Assembly: GCA_963966775.1 (NCBI GenBank)
Contig: CAXAAH010000039.1
Span: forward strand, 1 to 13,483
DNA length: 13,483 bases
Reading direction: 5' to 3'
DNA from: UBA685 sp002299005
GTDB lineage: Bacteria; Pseudomonadota; Alphaproteobacteria; Puniceispirillales; Puniceispirillaceae
The notes beneath the pieces were generated by a model that made no database searches, was not told where the DNA came from, and saw only the letters and a program-made list of their open reading frames with translations. Shown here piece after piece: positions 1-6,964 of the stretch; the first letter of the stretch is position 1; each line of letters begins with the position of its first letter. The position numbers and the translations under genes were made by a program.

Positions 1-739
1 CAGACGCCACGTGATTTTGGAAAGTAAGGCGCATCTGTTGCTTATCCGCGCGGTCGGTCAGAATATCGATGACAGAGGCGATCACCTCATCAAGGCGGAC
101 ATGCTCATTCGGCAGGATATGCTCTTCCACCTCGACACGCGACAAAGAGATAAGGTCATCAATAAGCCTTGTCATACGCTTGGCTTCTTCATCCATAATC
201 GACAAGAACCGGTTCTGATCCTCTTTATCAAGCGCTTCTTCTGCTTGCATTGTCTCAACAAACCCAATCAGCGAAGTTAGCGGCGAGCGCAATTCATGCG
301 ATACATTGGCCACAAAATCACGGCGCACCTTATCAAGGTTACGCTGTAAGGTCATATCCATAATCAGCACGCCGACATAATCATCACCCATCGGCATTAA
401 TTTAATGCGAAATTGCCGATAGAGCTTTTTCTGATAGCTATAGAGGAATTCATGCGGGCGTTTGCGCGTTTTGATATTATTGAACACATCATCAAAACGA
501 ACATCTGGCAGGGCCGAGGTTAGCGCACGATTGACCAATTCTTGCCCAAGCAATTTAGAGGCCGGCGCGTTTGCGAATTGAATTTGCTGGTCAAAATCAA
601 CCAATAGCAACCCATCTTCCAGCAAATTGCTAAATTGCTCAAGATGGCTAGGCGCGACATTATGGGACGTGCTAGATGTACTAGATGTGCCGGCCGCGGC
701 AAGCTTATCAGATGCGGCTGACTTATTCGTCTCAACCAT
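1..739 (-). CDS. phoR: PhoR-type sensor histidine kinase (3' part missing)
   Basis: Sensor kinase of a two-component system, probably the phosphate-type PhoR that phosphorylates a PhoB response regulator. Reading the minus strand from the ATG at 739 gives 246 codons before the window edge. Residues 1-30 are Ser/Thr/Ala-rich and polar, about 34-130 look like a PAS domain, and about 136-205 form the HisKA dimerisation domain with the H-box FVANVSHELRSPLTSL (phospho-accepting His148). The ATPase domain would lie beyond position 1. The start is fixed by an in-frame TGA seven codons upstream and a purine-rich GGAATGAGGGG in front of the ATG. Oddity: the usual PhoR begins with one or two membrane segments, and none is visible here, so this copy would be soluble or tethered by a partner. 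Family placement is firm; the specific phosphate role rests on the H-box similarity and is less sure, since the neighbouring pst/pho genes are outside the window. Confidence 0.85.
   Translation of the reverse strand, partial: MVETNKSAASDKLAAAGTSSTSSTSHNVAPSHLEQFSNLLEDGLLLVDFDQQIQFANAPASKLLGQELVNRALTSALPDVRFDDVFNNIKTRKRPHEFLYSYQKKLYRQFRIKLMPMGDDYVGVLIMDMTLQRNLDKVRRDFVANVSHELRSPLTSLIGFVETMQAEEALDKEDQNRFLSIMDEEAKRMTRLIDDLISLSRVEVEEHILPNEHVRLDEVIASVIDILTDRADKQQMRLTFQNHVAS
671..688. repeat. 9-bp direct repeat in the kinase N-terminus
   Basis: GCTAGATGT is followed directly by ACTAGATGT. On the coding (minus) strand this encodes a Thr-Ser-Ser repeat at the polar N-terminus of the kinase. It is in frame, so copy-number change would not break the gene. 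Confidence 0.6.
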
Positions 740-972
740 AGCAGATGCCCCTCATTCCCTGACAATGGCTTTGCGCCACCTGTTCTGTCCATTCGGAACA
801 ACCTTAACAGTCTTGCCCCCTCGCTGACAAGAAAGCCTATCCTTGATGTAACGATGCCCGCAGATTAGGCAATCGGCTGATATGATTTTTTAAAAGGAAA
901 CACTTTCGTCAAAATCAAAAGCTGATTATAGCTAGAATGGTTACTATCTAATTCCAGAGAAAGGCATGTGCC
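740..972. promoter_or_regulatory. Divergent intergenic region, phoR-like / mmsA
   Basis: No gene is visible. The stretch lies between two genes pointing away from each other and must hold both promoters. The part nearest mmsA (about 880-950) is clearly A+T-rich; a weak sigma70-like pair TTTCGT (904-909) and TATAGC (927-932), 17 bp apart, is the best candidate for mmsA. GAGAAAGG at 957-964 is a good ribosome binding site for the ATG at 973. On the kinase side TTGTCA with a poor TTAAGG partner is present (minus strand); no convincing Pho box with 11-bp repeat spacing was found. Confidence 0.3.
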
Positions 973-2475
973 ATGTCACAAATCAATCACTATATTAACG
1001 GGGCAAGAGACAACGGCACGTCATCTGCGAGCCAAGATGTTTATAACCCTGCCACAGGCGAGGTCCAAGGACAGGTGCTTTTGGCGCGCGCGGATGATGT
1101 TAATCAAGCTGTCGCAGCCGCATCAGCCGCATGGCCAGCATGGGCCGCACTGCCCGTATTACGCCGCGCGCGTATCATGGATAAGTTCAAAAATATCGTC
1201 AATGAACGCGCCGCCATCTTGGCCGAAGCTATCTCAGCAGAGCATGGCAAGACGCATGATGATGCGCTTGGTGAGGTCACAAGAGGCATTGAGGTTGTGG
1301 AATTCGCGACCTCTGCCCCGTCTTTCATGAAGGGTGAATATTCCGAAGATGTCGGGTCCGGCGTTGATAGCCATATGATAAGACAATCTTTGGGCGTTGT
1401 GGCGGGTATTACGCCTTTTAACTTTCCTGCGATGGTGCCGATGTGGATGTTCCCTGTCGCACTTGTAACGGGCAATTGTTTTATCCTAAAGCCATCAGAG
1501 CGTGATCCCTCTGCCTCTTTATTAATGGCTGAATGGCTGACAGAGGCAGGCGTACCTGCGGGCGTCTTTGGCGTTATCCAAGGTGATAAGCTTGCGGTTG
1601 ATACGCTTTTGGCGCACCCAGATATCAAAGCTATCAGCTTTGTTGGCTCAACCGCCATCGCCCAATATATCCATGCGACAGGCACAGCCAATGGCAAGCG
1701 TGTTCAGGCCTTGGGCGGTGCGAAAAATCACATGGTGATTATGCCAGACGCTGATCTAGATATGGCGGCTTCTGCGCTGATGGGCGCCGCCTATGGGTCT
1801 GCTGGTGAGCGTTGCATGGCCATCTCTGTTGCGGTGCCTGTCACAGACGCTGTCGCAGATGCGCTGATTGAACGCCTCGCCCCGCAAGTGGAAGCATTGA
1901 AGATTGGCCCTGCCACTGACCGCGCCTCAGAGATGGGCCCGCTTGTCACAGCCGCCGCGGCCGAGCGCGCCAATCATTATGTCACTAAGGGCGAAGAGCA
2001 AGGCGCTAAGCTTGTTGTGGATGGCCGCAATTTCAAACAAGATAAGCAAGGCTATGAGAAGGGCTTTTATGTTGGCGGCACATTGCTTGATAATGTGACC
2101 GAGGATATGGATTGCTATCGTGATGAGATTTTTGGCCCTGTCCTATCGGTGGTGCGCAAAAATTCTTACCAAGAGGCGGTTGATTTGATTCATGGTCATA
2201 ATTACGCCAATGGCACTGCGATTTTCACAAGAGATGGTGATGTCGCGCGCAACTTCTCCAAAGATATTGAGGTTGGCATGGTTGGCGTGAATGTGCCTAT
2301 CCCTGTGCCAATGGCCTATCACAGCTTTGGTGGCTGGAAGTCATCTATCTTTGGCGAGCATCACATGCATGGGATGGAAGGGGTGCGTTTTTACACGCGC
2401 ATTAAGACCACCACCACAAGATGGCCATCAGGCATGCGCGCCGACCCGCAATTCACCATGCCAACTTTGGGCTAG
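973..2475 (+). CDS. mmsA: Methylmalonate-semialdehyde dehydrogenase (CoA-acylating)
   Basis: Oxidises methylmalonate semialdehyde with NAD+ and CoA to propionyl-CoA (and malonate semialdehyde to acetyl-CoA) in valine, beta-alanine and inositol breakdown; cytoplasmic. The 500-residue length is normal for the family. Visible ALDH features are FNFP with Asn150, the NAD-binding GST near residues 225-227, and the nucleophile Cys281 in the MMSDH-specific context SAGERCMAIS. The C-terminal stretch SSIFGEHHMHGMEGVRFYT is also diagnostic of the CoA-dependent group, as is the absence of the usual catalytic Glu motif: LGGAKNH replaces the ELGGK type. The start at 973 has GAGAAAGG eight bases upstream. 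It is transcribed alone and ends at a strong hairpin. The close relative DddC of DMSP breakdown is an alternative name for the same chemistry; nothing nearby supports that role. Confidence 0.95.
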   Translation: MSQINHYINGARDNGTSSASQDVYNPATGEVQGQVLLARADDVNQAVAAASAAWPAWAALPVLRRARIMDKFKNIVNERAAILAEAISAEHGKTHDDALGEVTRGIEVVEFATSAPSFMKGEYSEDVGSGVDSHMIRQSLGVVAGITPFNFPAMVPMWMFPVALVTGNCFILKPSERDPSASLLMAEWLTEAGVPAGVFGVIQGDKLAVDTLLAHPDIKAISFVGSTAIAQYIHATGTANGKRVQALGGAKNHMVIMPDADLDMAASALMGAAYGSAGERCMAISVAVPVTDAVADALIERLAPQVEALKIGPATDRASEMGPLVTAAAAERANHYVTKGEEQGAKLVVDGRNFKQDKQGYEKGFYVGGTLLDNVTEDMDCYRDEIFGPVLSVVRKNSYQEAVDLIHGHNYANGTAIFTRDGDVARNFSKDIEVGMVGVNVPIPVPMAYHSFGGWKSSIFGEHHMHGMEGVRFYTRIKTTTTRWPSGMRADPQFTMPTLG

Positions 2476-2499
2476 ATATCTAGCTTCATCTATAAGATC

Positions 2500-2530
2500 A
2501 AAGCCGCCCCGCCAAAACAGGGCGGCTTTT
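2500..2530. terminator. Rho-independent terminator, probably bidirectional
   Basis: GCCGCCC (2503-2509) pairs perfectly with GGGCGGC (2520-2526) around a 10-nt loop, and AAA/TTT extends the stem. A TTTTCTTTT tract follows on the plus strand, making a good terminator for mmsA. On the minus strand the same stem is followed by only TTTGAT, so it would work more weakly for the convergent aacS, whose stop codon is only a few bases away. Confidence 0.9.
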
Positions 2531-2533
2531 CTT

Positions 2534-4474
2534 TTACGCTAATTCAGGCCGGTTGCGGAAATGTGCCAAGGCTTCTGGATTGGCAAGCGCGCCGACATTA
2601 TCAATCTGTTTGCCATGCACAATATCGCGCACCGCAAGCTCTGTTATCTTGCCAGATTTTGTGCGCGGTATATCAGCCACGCTTGCGATAATGGCTGGCA
2701 CATGGCGCGGTGTTGCATTGGCGCGAATTTGGGTTTTGATTTTGGCCTGCAACGCCTCATCCAAAACCACCCCTTCTCGCAATTTCACGAACAGCACCAC
2801 CCGCTGATCACTATCCCACTCTTGGCCGATGACCACCGCCTCTAGCACCTCATGCAAGGCTTCGACTTGGCGATAAATCTCGGCTGTCCCAATGCGCACC
2901 CCGCCCGGGTTTAGCGTCGCATCTGACCTGCCATAAAAGATCATCCCGCCTTCATTTGTCAGCGCGACACAATCGCCGTGATGCCAGACATTCTCAAAGC
3001 GCGCAAAATAGGCCTTATGATACCGCGCGCCATCCTCATCACCCCAAAACATCACAGGCATAGACGGGTGCGCAGACAAGCATACAAGCTCGCCCTTCTC
3101 CTCTATCACAGCCTTGCCATCGGCATTAAATACCGCCACATCCATGCCCAAAAGCCGCTTTTGACATTGCCCGCGATAGACAGGGCTAATCGGACTGCCG
3201 CCAACAAAGCACCCCAGAATATCAGTGCCACCCGCAATAGAGGCCAAACATAAATCAGCCTTCCAATCACGATAAATATAATCAAACCCCTCAGCCGATA
3301 GAGGCGAGCCTGTTGAGAAAATCATCCGCAATGAGGTCAAATCTGCCTCATTGCCAGCATGCAAATCCGCCTTGGCACAAGCATCAATATATTTCGCCGA
3401 AGTGCCAAAATGCGTGATGCCCTCTTGGGCAATTAGGCGCGCAAAACGCCCCGCATCAGGATAAAAGGGCGAGCCATCAAATAGCACCAAGCTAGCCCCG
3501 CACATCAGCGCAGAGATTGACCAATTCCACATCATCCACCCGCAAGTGGTGAAATAAAACAGCCTGTCACCTTCTTGCATATCGCCATGAAGCAACATTT
3601 CTTTTTTATGCTGCAGCAAGATACCACCATGCGAATGCACGATACATTTCGGCAGACCCGTCGTGCCAGATGAGAACATGATATAAAGCGGATGGTCACT
3701 TGCCACCGCTTCAAAAGACAGATCATCTGCCTGATAGGGCGCGGTAAAATCATCCCAAGATTGGGCGCCCTCAAATAGGTCATCACCCTCATCAACAAGG
3801 CCAAAGACGACAATCTTCTGGACGCTATCAATCGCCTCATGAAGCTCTTTTGCAAGGCCAATAGACGAGAATTGCTTGCCATTATAAAGATAGCCATTGG
3901 CGCATAGAATCATCTTGGGCTCAATTTGCGCGAGCCTATCCATCGCGGCGGCAAAACCAAAATCAGGTGAACAGCTTGCCCAAATGGCGCCGAGCGAGGC
4001 GGCCGCCAACATAAAGGCGATCGCATGCGGTGTGTTTGGCACTAACCCTGCAACCCTATCACCCTTGCCAATACCAGCGGCGCGCAAAGCCTGTTGCAAG
4101 CGTGAGACTTGGTCTTGCAAATCATCATGCGTCCACGCGCTGCGCTGACCATCTTCGCGGTGGAAGATAAGCGCCTCTTCTCCGCCTTGATAGCGCAACA
4201 TATTCTCAGCGTAATTCAGGCGCGCATCAGGGAAAAACCGCGCCGCTCTGATATCCTCATCATGCGCATAGGCATGTGCGCCGCGCTCACCAATAATATC
4301 GGCAAAGTCCCAAATCGAGGACCAAAATCCCTCAAGCTCTGAGACAGACCAGTGCCACAGCGCATCATAATCATCAAAGGCACCATAGCCCTCTTCTGCC
4401 AAGTAATTTTTATACTCACCCAGCAAGGAAGCCTCAGCCGCTTGGCTGTCTGGTTGCCATAATAAATCTGTCAT
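2534..4474 (-). CDS. aacS: Acetoacetyl-CoA synthetase (acetoacetate--CoA ligase)
   Basis: Activates acetoacetate with ATP and CoA to acetoacetyl-CoA, linking leucine or ketone-body (PHB-derived) breakdown to thiolase and acetyl-CoA; cytoplasmic. It is an ANL-superfamily adenylate-forming enzyme of 646 residues, matching the usual ~650. The N-terminal acetyl-CoA-synthetase-like cap has WSVSELEGFWSSIWDF. The phosphate-binding motif FSSGTTGLPK is near residues 262-275, followed by the AacS-typical TTCGWMMWNW. Further on are PSMPVMFWGDEDG, then GRSDATLNPGGVRIGTAEIY. The C-terminal catalytic Lys609 sits in PRTKSGK, the site acetylated in related acyl-CoA synthetases. The ATG at 4474 was chosen over a start at 4570: homology begins at MTDLLWQPDS, an AGG lies about nine bases upstream, and the extra 32 residues overlap promoter-like DNA. 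Confidence 0.95.
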   Translation of the reverse strand: MTDLLWQPDSQAAEASLLGEYKNYLAEEGYGAFDDYDALWHWSVSELEGFWSSIWDFADIIGERGAHAYAHDEDIRAARFFPDARLNYAENMLRYQGGEEALIFHREDGQRSAWTHDDLQDQVSRLQQALRAAGIGKGDRVAGLVPNTPHAIAFMLAAASLGAIWASCSPDFGFAAAMDRLAQIEPKMILCANGYLYNGKQFSSIGLAKELHEAIDSVQKIVVFGLVDEGDDLFEGAQSWDDFTAPYQADDLSFEAVASDHPLYIMFSSGTTGLPKCIVHSHGGILLQHKKEMLLHGDMQEGDRLFYFTTCGWMMWNWSISALMCGASLVLFDGSPFYPDAGRFARLIAQEGITHFGTSAKYIDACAKADLHAGNEADLTSLRMIFSTGSPLSAEGFDYIYRDWKADLCLASIAGGTDILGCFVGGSPISPVYRGQCQKRLLGMDVAVFNADGKAVIEEKGELVCLSAHPSMPVMFWGDEDGARYHKAYFARFENVWHHGDCVALTNEGGMIFYGRSDATLNPGGVRIGTAEIYRQVEALHEVLEAVVIGQEWDSDQRVVLFVKLREGVVLDEALQAKIKTQIRANATPRHVPAIIASVADIPRTKSGKITELAVRDIVHGKQIDNVGALANPEALAHFRNRPELA

Positions 4475-4505
4475 AGTCGCGCCTAATCTTGTTGCTATTT
4501 TTGCT

Positions 4506-4533
4506 ATTATCAGCTGATTAGCATCTGGTCCAA
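4506..4533 (-). promoter_or_regulatory. Predicted aacS promoter with overlapping palindrome
   Basis: On the minus strand TTGGAC (4533-4528) and GATAAT (4511-4506) are spaced by 16 bp, a fair sigma70-type pair. A perfect 10-bp palindrome ATCAGCTGAT at 4509-4518 overlaps the -10 element, where a repressor would block initiation. The regulator is unknown, and a palindrome of this size can occur by chance. Confidence 0.4.
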
Positions 4534-4578
4534 AAAATAGCCTAGCTAGCCAGAGGTGGCAAGCAAGCAAGCGATATA

Positions 4579-4607
4579 TTGACAGCCGAATTATTTTGCT
4601 TTCATGT
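4579..4607 (+). promoter_or_regulatory. Predicted promoter of the MDR/enolase-superfamily pair
   Basis: A consensus -35 TTGACA (4579-4584) is followed after 17 bp by TCATGT (4602-4607), a four-of-six match to the -10. Transcription would start near 4614, leaving a leader of about 45 nt. A tandem AAGC run (about 4560-4572) lies just upstream. The consensus -35 also explains why a TTG there should not be read as a start codon. Confidence 0.45.
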
Positions 4608-4659
4608 GACCTTGCGCCTTTTGATAAGGGCCCATAGACGACGTCACATAAAGGGCATT

Positions 4660-5826
4660 ATGACCATGACAAATACCGACGCAAAATCTTTTCCAAAATC
4701 AGGTCCAGACTCAGGTTCAAAATCGGGGTCAATATTGGGAACAGGGGTAATGAGCGCCTTTGTCCTAAAGGGGCATGGTGATTTTGATATGTTGCAATGG
4801 CATGAGGATTGGCCAGTTCCGATACCAACAGGTGATGAGGTCTTAATCAAGGTTGGCGCATGCGGCCTGAATAATACCGATATCAACACACGCACCGCTT
4901 GGTATTCAAAGGCGGTCACCGAGAACACCACAGGCGGCGCTTTTGATGAGGCAGATGATGAGGATGCCACATGGGGCGGCGCGCCTGTCACCTTCCCGCG
5001 CATTCAAGGCGCAGATGTGGTTGGCGAGGTCATAGGCCTTGGCCCGAACGCCGACAAGGGTCTGCTAGGCCAGCGTGTGATGATTGACACATGGTTGCGC
5101 GATTGGGACGAGCCACAAAACCCCGATAAATGCGGCTATTACGGGTCTGAATGTGATGGCGGCTTTGCCCAATTCACCAAGATCTCAGCCAAGCATGTGC
5201 ACCCGATCAAAAGCCCTCTATCAGACGCTGAATTAGCGACCTTTGCGACCTCTTATATCACGGCCGAGAATATGCTAGAGCGCGCCCATGTTGTGGCAGG
5301 CGATAGCGTCCTTATCACAGGCGCCTCAGGCGGTGTTGGCTCTGCCCTCATCCAGCTGGTAAAGCGCAGAGGGGCAAGCGCCATTGCGCTCTCATCCTTG
5401 TCAAAATCTGACCAGCTTTATGCGCTTGGCGCTGATCATGTGATTGACCGCAACGCACCAAATTTCAAAAAAGCCCTGATAGCCGCCACAGGCAAAAGCA
5501 CCGTTTCTGTCTTGGCAGATGTGGTCGGCGGGGCTGACTGGCATCATTGGCTTGATTGTATCGAGCGTGGCGGGCGCCTGACCTGTGCAGGGGCTATCGC
5601 AGGGCCGATGGTTGAATTTGATTTACGCACCTTTTATTTGCGCGATCTGACCTTTACAGGGGCAACGATTGTGCCTGTCGGCCTATTTGCCCAGCTTGTC
5701 GGCTATATAGAGCGTGGTGAGATTAAACCTGTGCTTGCCGCCAGCTATGATTTGCGCGATTTGCATGACGCCCAGCGCGCCTTTATCGCGAAATCACATA
5801 TCGGTAATATCATCGTCCAGCCTTAA
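4660..5826 (+). CDS. Zinc-less MDR-family oxidoreductase (alcohol dehydrogenase/quinone reductase-like)
   Basis: A medium-chain dehydrogenase/reductase of 388 residues, probably a cytoplasmic NAD(P)H-dependent reductase or dehydrogenase; the substrate is unknown. The GroES-like domain holds ACGLNNTDI (Cys68 where the catalytic zinc Cys usually sits), but the expected GHE is GADVVGEV (117-124), and only two Cys appear in the lobe region (DKCGYYGSECDGG). It is therefore likely metal-free like quinone or enoyl reductases. The Rossmann loop is GASGGVG (221-227). Residues about 6-26 form a Ser/Gly/Lys repeat not found in the family core. ATG 4660 follows AAAGGG at 4 nt; ATG 4666 follows it at 10 nt and is an equally possible start. 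It heads a two-gene operon, 25 bp before the enolase-superfamily gene. AcuI-type acryloyl-CoA reductase is less likely, being shorter. Confidence 0.8.
   Translation: MTMTNTDAKSFPKSGPDSGSKSGSILGTGVMSAFVLKGHGDFDMLQWHEDWPVPIPTGDEVLIKVGACGLNNTDINTRTAWYSKAVTENTTGGAFDEADDEDATWGGAPVTFPRIQGADVVGEVIGLGPNADKGLLGQRVMIDTWLRDWDEPQNPDKCGYYGSECDGGFAQFTKISAKHVHPIKSPLSDAELATFATSYITAENMLERAHVVAGDSVLITGASGGVGSALIQLVKRRGASAIALSSLSKSDQLYALGADHVIDRNAPNFKKALIAATGKSTVSVLADVVGGADWHHWLDCIERGGRLTCAGAIAGPMVEFDLRTFYLRDLTFTGATIVPVGLFAQLVGYIERGEIKPVLAASYDLRDLHDAQRAFIAKSHIGNIIVQP
4687..4734 (+). repeat. 12-bp in-frame tandem repeat, MDR N-terminus
   Basis: Four 12-bp units (4687, 4699, 4711 and 4723), the last three clearly related as TCAGGTCCAGAC, TCAGGTTCAAAA and TCGGGGTCAATA. 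They encode Ser-x-x-x units SFPK, SGPD, SGSK and SGSI. The units are in frame and probably form a disordered tail. Confidence 0.65.
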
Positions 5827-5851
5827 AAGATAAAAGAGGAAAAAAACGGTC

Positions 5852-6964
5852 ATGAAAATCACAAAGATCACCGTCTTTCATAAAGACCTGCCACTCGCAC
5901 AGCCTTATTTTCTCTCAGGAGGCCGCCTGCGCTTTGATGTGCTTGATGCGACTTTTGTGAAGATTGAGACAGATGAAGGCATCACCGGTTGGGGCGAGGG
6001 CACGCCATGGGGCCACACCTATGTGCCAGCGCACGGGCCGGGCATCAGAGCCGGGATTGAGACACTTGCCCCTGCGCTTATGGGCCTTGATCCAAGAGAG
6101 TTAGAGGCGGTCGAATATGCGATGGATAAGCAATTGCCGGGCCATCTTTATGCCAAATCAGCGATTGACCTTGCCTGTTGGGATATTAAGGGCCAAGCGG
6201 CGAATATGTCACTGACACAAATGCTTGGCGGCGACAGGGGCGGCGGCGTGCGGATTATGTCATCCGTCTCGTCTGGCACGCCTGATTATATGCTGAATAT
6301 CATCAAAGATTACCGCGCCATGGGCTATGTCGGCCATTCGGTGAAGGTCGGGGGCGATGTTGAAAATGACATTGAACGCATCCGCTTTTTAGAAGCAAAC
6401 CGCCTGCCGGGAGAGCGTATCTTATATGATGTGAACCGCGCTTGGTCGCGAAGAGAGGCTGTGATTGTCATGAATGCGGTCACTGATTTAGGCGTCTCAT
6501 TTGAGCAACCTTGCGAGACCTTAGACGATATTGCGCGCATCAGACCTATCACAAGCGCGCCTATTTCGGTTGATGAGACATTGGTCACCTTGCAAGATAT
6601 GACGCGCATTGTTCATGAGGGCATTGCCGAGATTGCGGGCATTAAGATCAATCGTGTTGGCGGTCTTACCAAGGCACGGCGCTTGCGTGATATGGCGCTT
6701 GCCCACGGGATGCAATGCTATGTGATGGCAACAGGCGGCTCTGTTATCGCTGATACCGAAGCAAGCGCGCTTGCGCTCTCTATACCAGAGGAAATGCGGC
6801 TTGGCGGTTGGGCTTGCCAAGATATGCTGACCGTTGATATCGCGCCAAATAAGGGCATGCGCTCACAAGATGGCTATCATTACGCCCTGCCAGAAGCAGG
6901 TCTCGGCTTTGCCCCTGAAGAAGCGCTTCTTGGCAATGCGGTTGGGGTCTATGAGGCTGATTAG
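5852..6964 (+). CDS. Enolase-superfamily (mandelate racemase/muconate lactonizing) enzyme; candidate amino-acid dehydratase or betaine epimerase
   Basis: A 370-residue enzyme that abstracts a proton next to a carboxylate, with Mg2+ stabilising the enolate. The N-terminal capping domain has GITGWGEGTPWG. The barrel carries metal ligands Asp193 (DVN), Glu218 (FEQP) and Asp241 (VDE), and acid/base lysines Lys165 (second strand, SVKVGG) and Lys265 (sixth strand, GIKINRVGG), the two-lysine layout of the MLE subgroup. The usual KxK is SxK here. The pattern GHSVKVGG and the overall layout recall proteins described as cis-3-hydroxy-L-proline dehydratase and hydroxyproline-betaine epimerase, from memory and not verified. 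RBS GAGGA lies 11 nt before the ATG. It is the second gene of the operon begun by the MDR gene. Its TAG overlaps the TAA of the convergent MttB-family gene. A sugar-acid dehydratase is the main alternative. Confidence 0.88.
   Translation: MKITKITVFHKDLPLAQPYFLSGGRLRFDVLDATFVKIETDEGITGWGEGTPWGHTYVPAHGPGIRAGIETLAPALMGLDPRELEAVEYAMDKQLPGHLYAKSAIDLACWDIKGQAANMSLTQMLGGDRGGGVRIMSSVSSGTPDYMLNIIKDYRAMGYVGHSVKVGGDVENDIERIRFLEANRLPGERILYDVNRAWSRREAVIVMNAVTDLGVSFEQPCETLDDIARIRPITSAPISVDETLVTLQDMTRIVHEGIAEIAGIKINRVGGLTKARRLRDMALAHGMQCYVMATGGSVIADTEASALALSIPEEMRLGGWACQDMLTVDIAPNKGMRSQDGYHYALPEAGLGFAPEEALLGNAVGVYEAD

Noticed and set aside
740..840. Pho box in front of the PhoR-type gene
   Set aside because: TTGTCA and CTGTTA-like elements occur but 20 bp apart instead of the 11-bp repeat spacing.
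1104..1697. Minus-strand open frame of 197 codons inside mmsA
   Set aside because: It lies fully within a strongly conserved MMSDH coding frame and resembles no family; a shadow of codon bias.
973..2475. DMSP-pathway dddC assignment
   Set aside because: The sequence fits generic MmsA and no DMSP lyase, dddA or transporter gene is near.
4475..4570. 32-residue N-terminal extension of aacS from 4570
   Set aside because: The added residues do not resemble the family, overlap promoter-like DNA, and the ATG at 4474 has a ribosome site where homology starts.
4579..4659. 27-residue extension of the MDR protein from a TTG at 4579
   Set aside because: That TTG is part of a consensus TTGACA -35 element; AAAGGG supports the ATG at 4660 or 4666.
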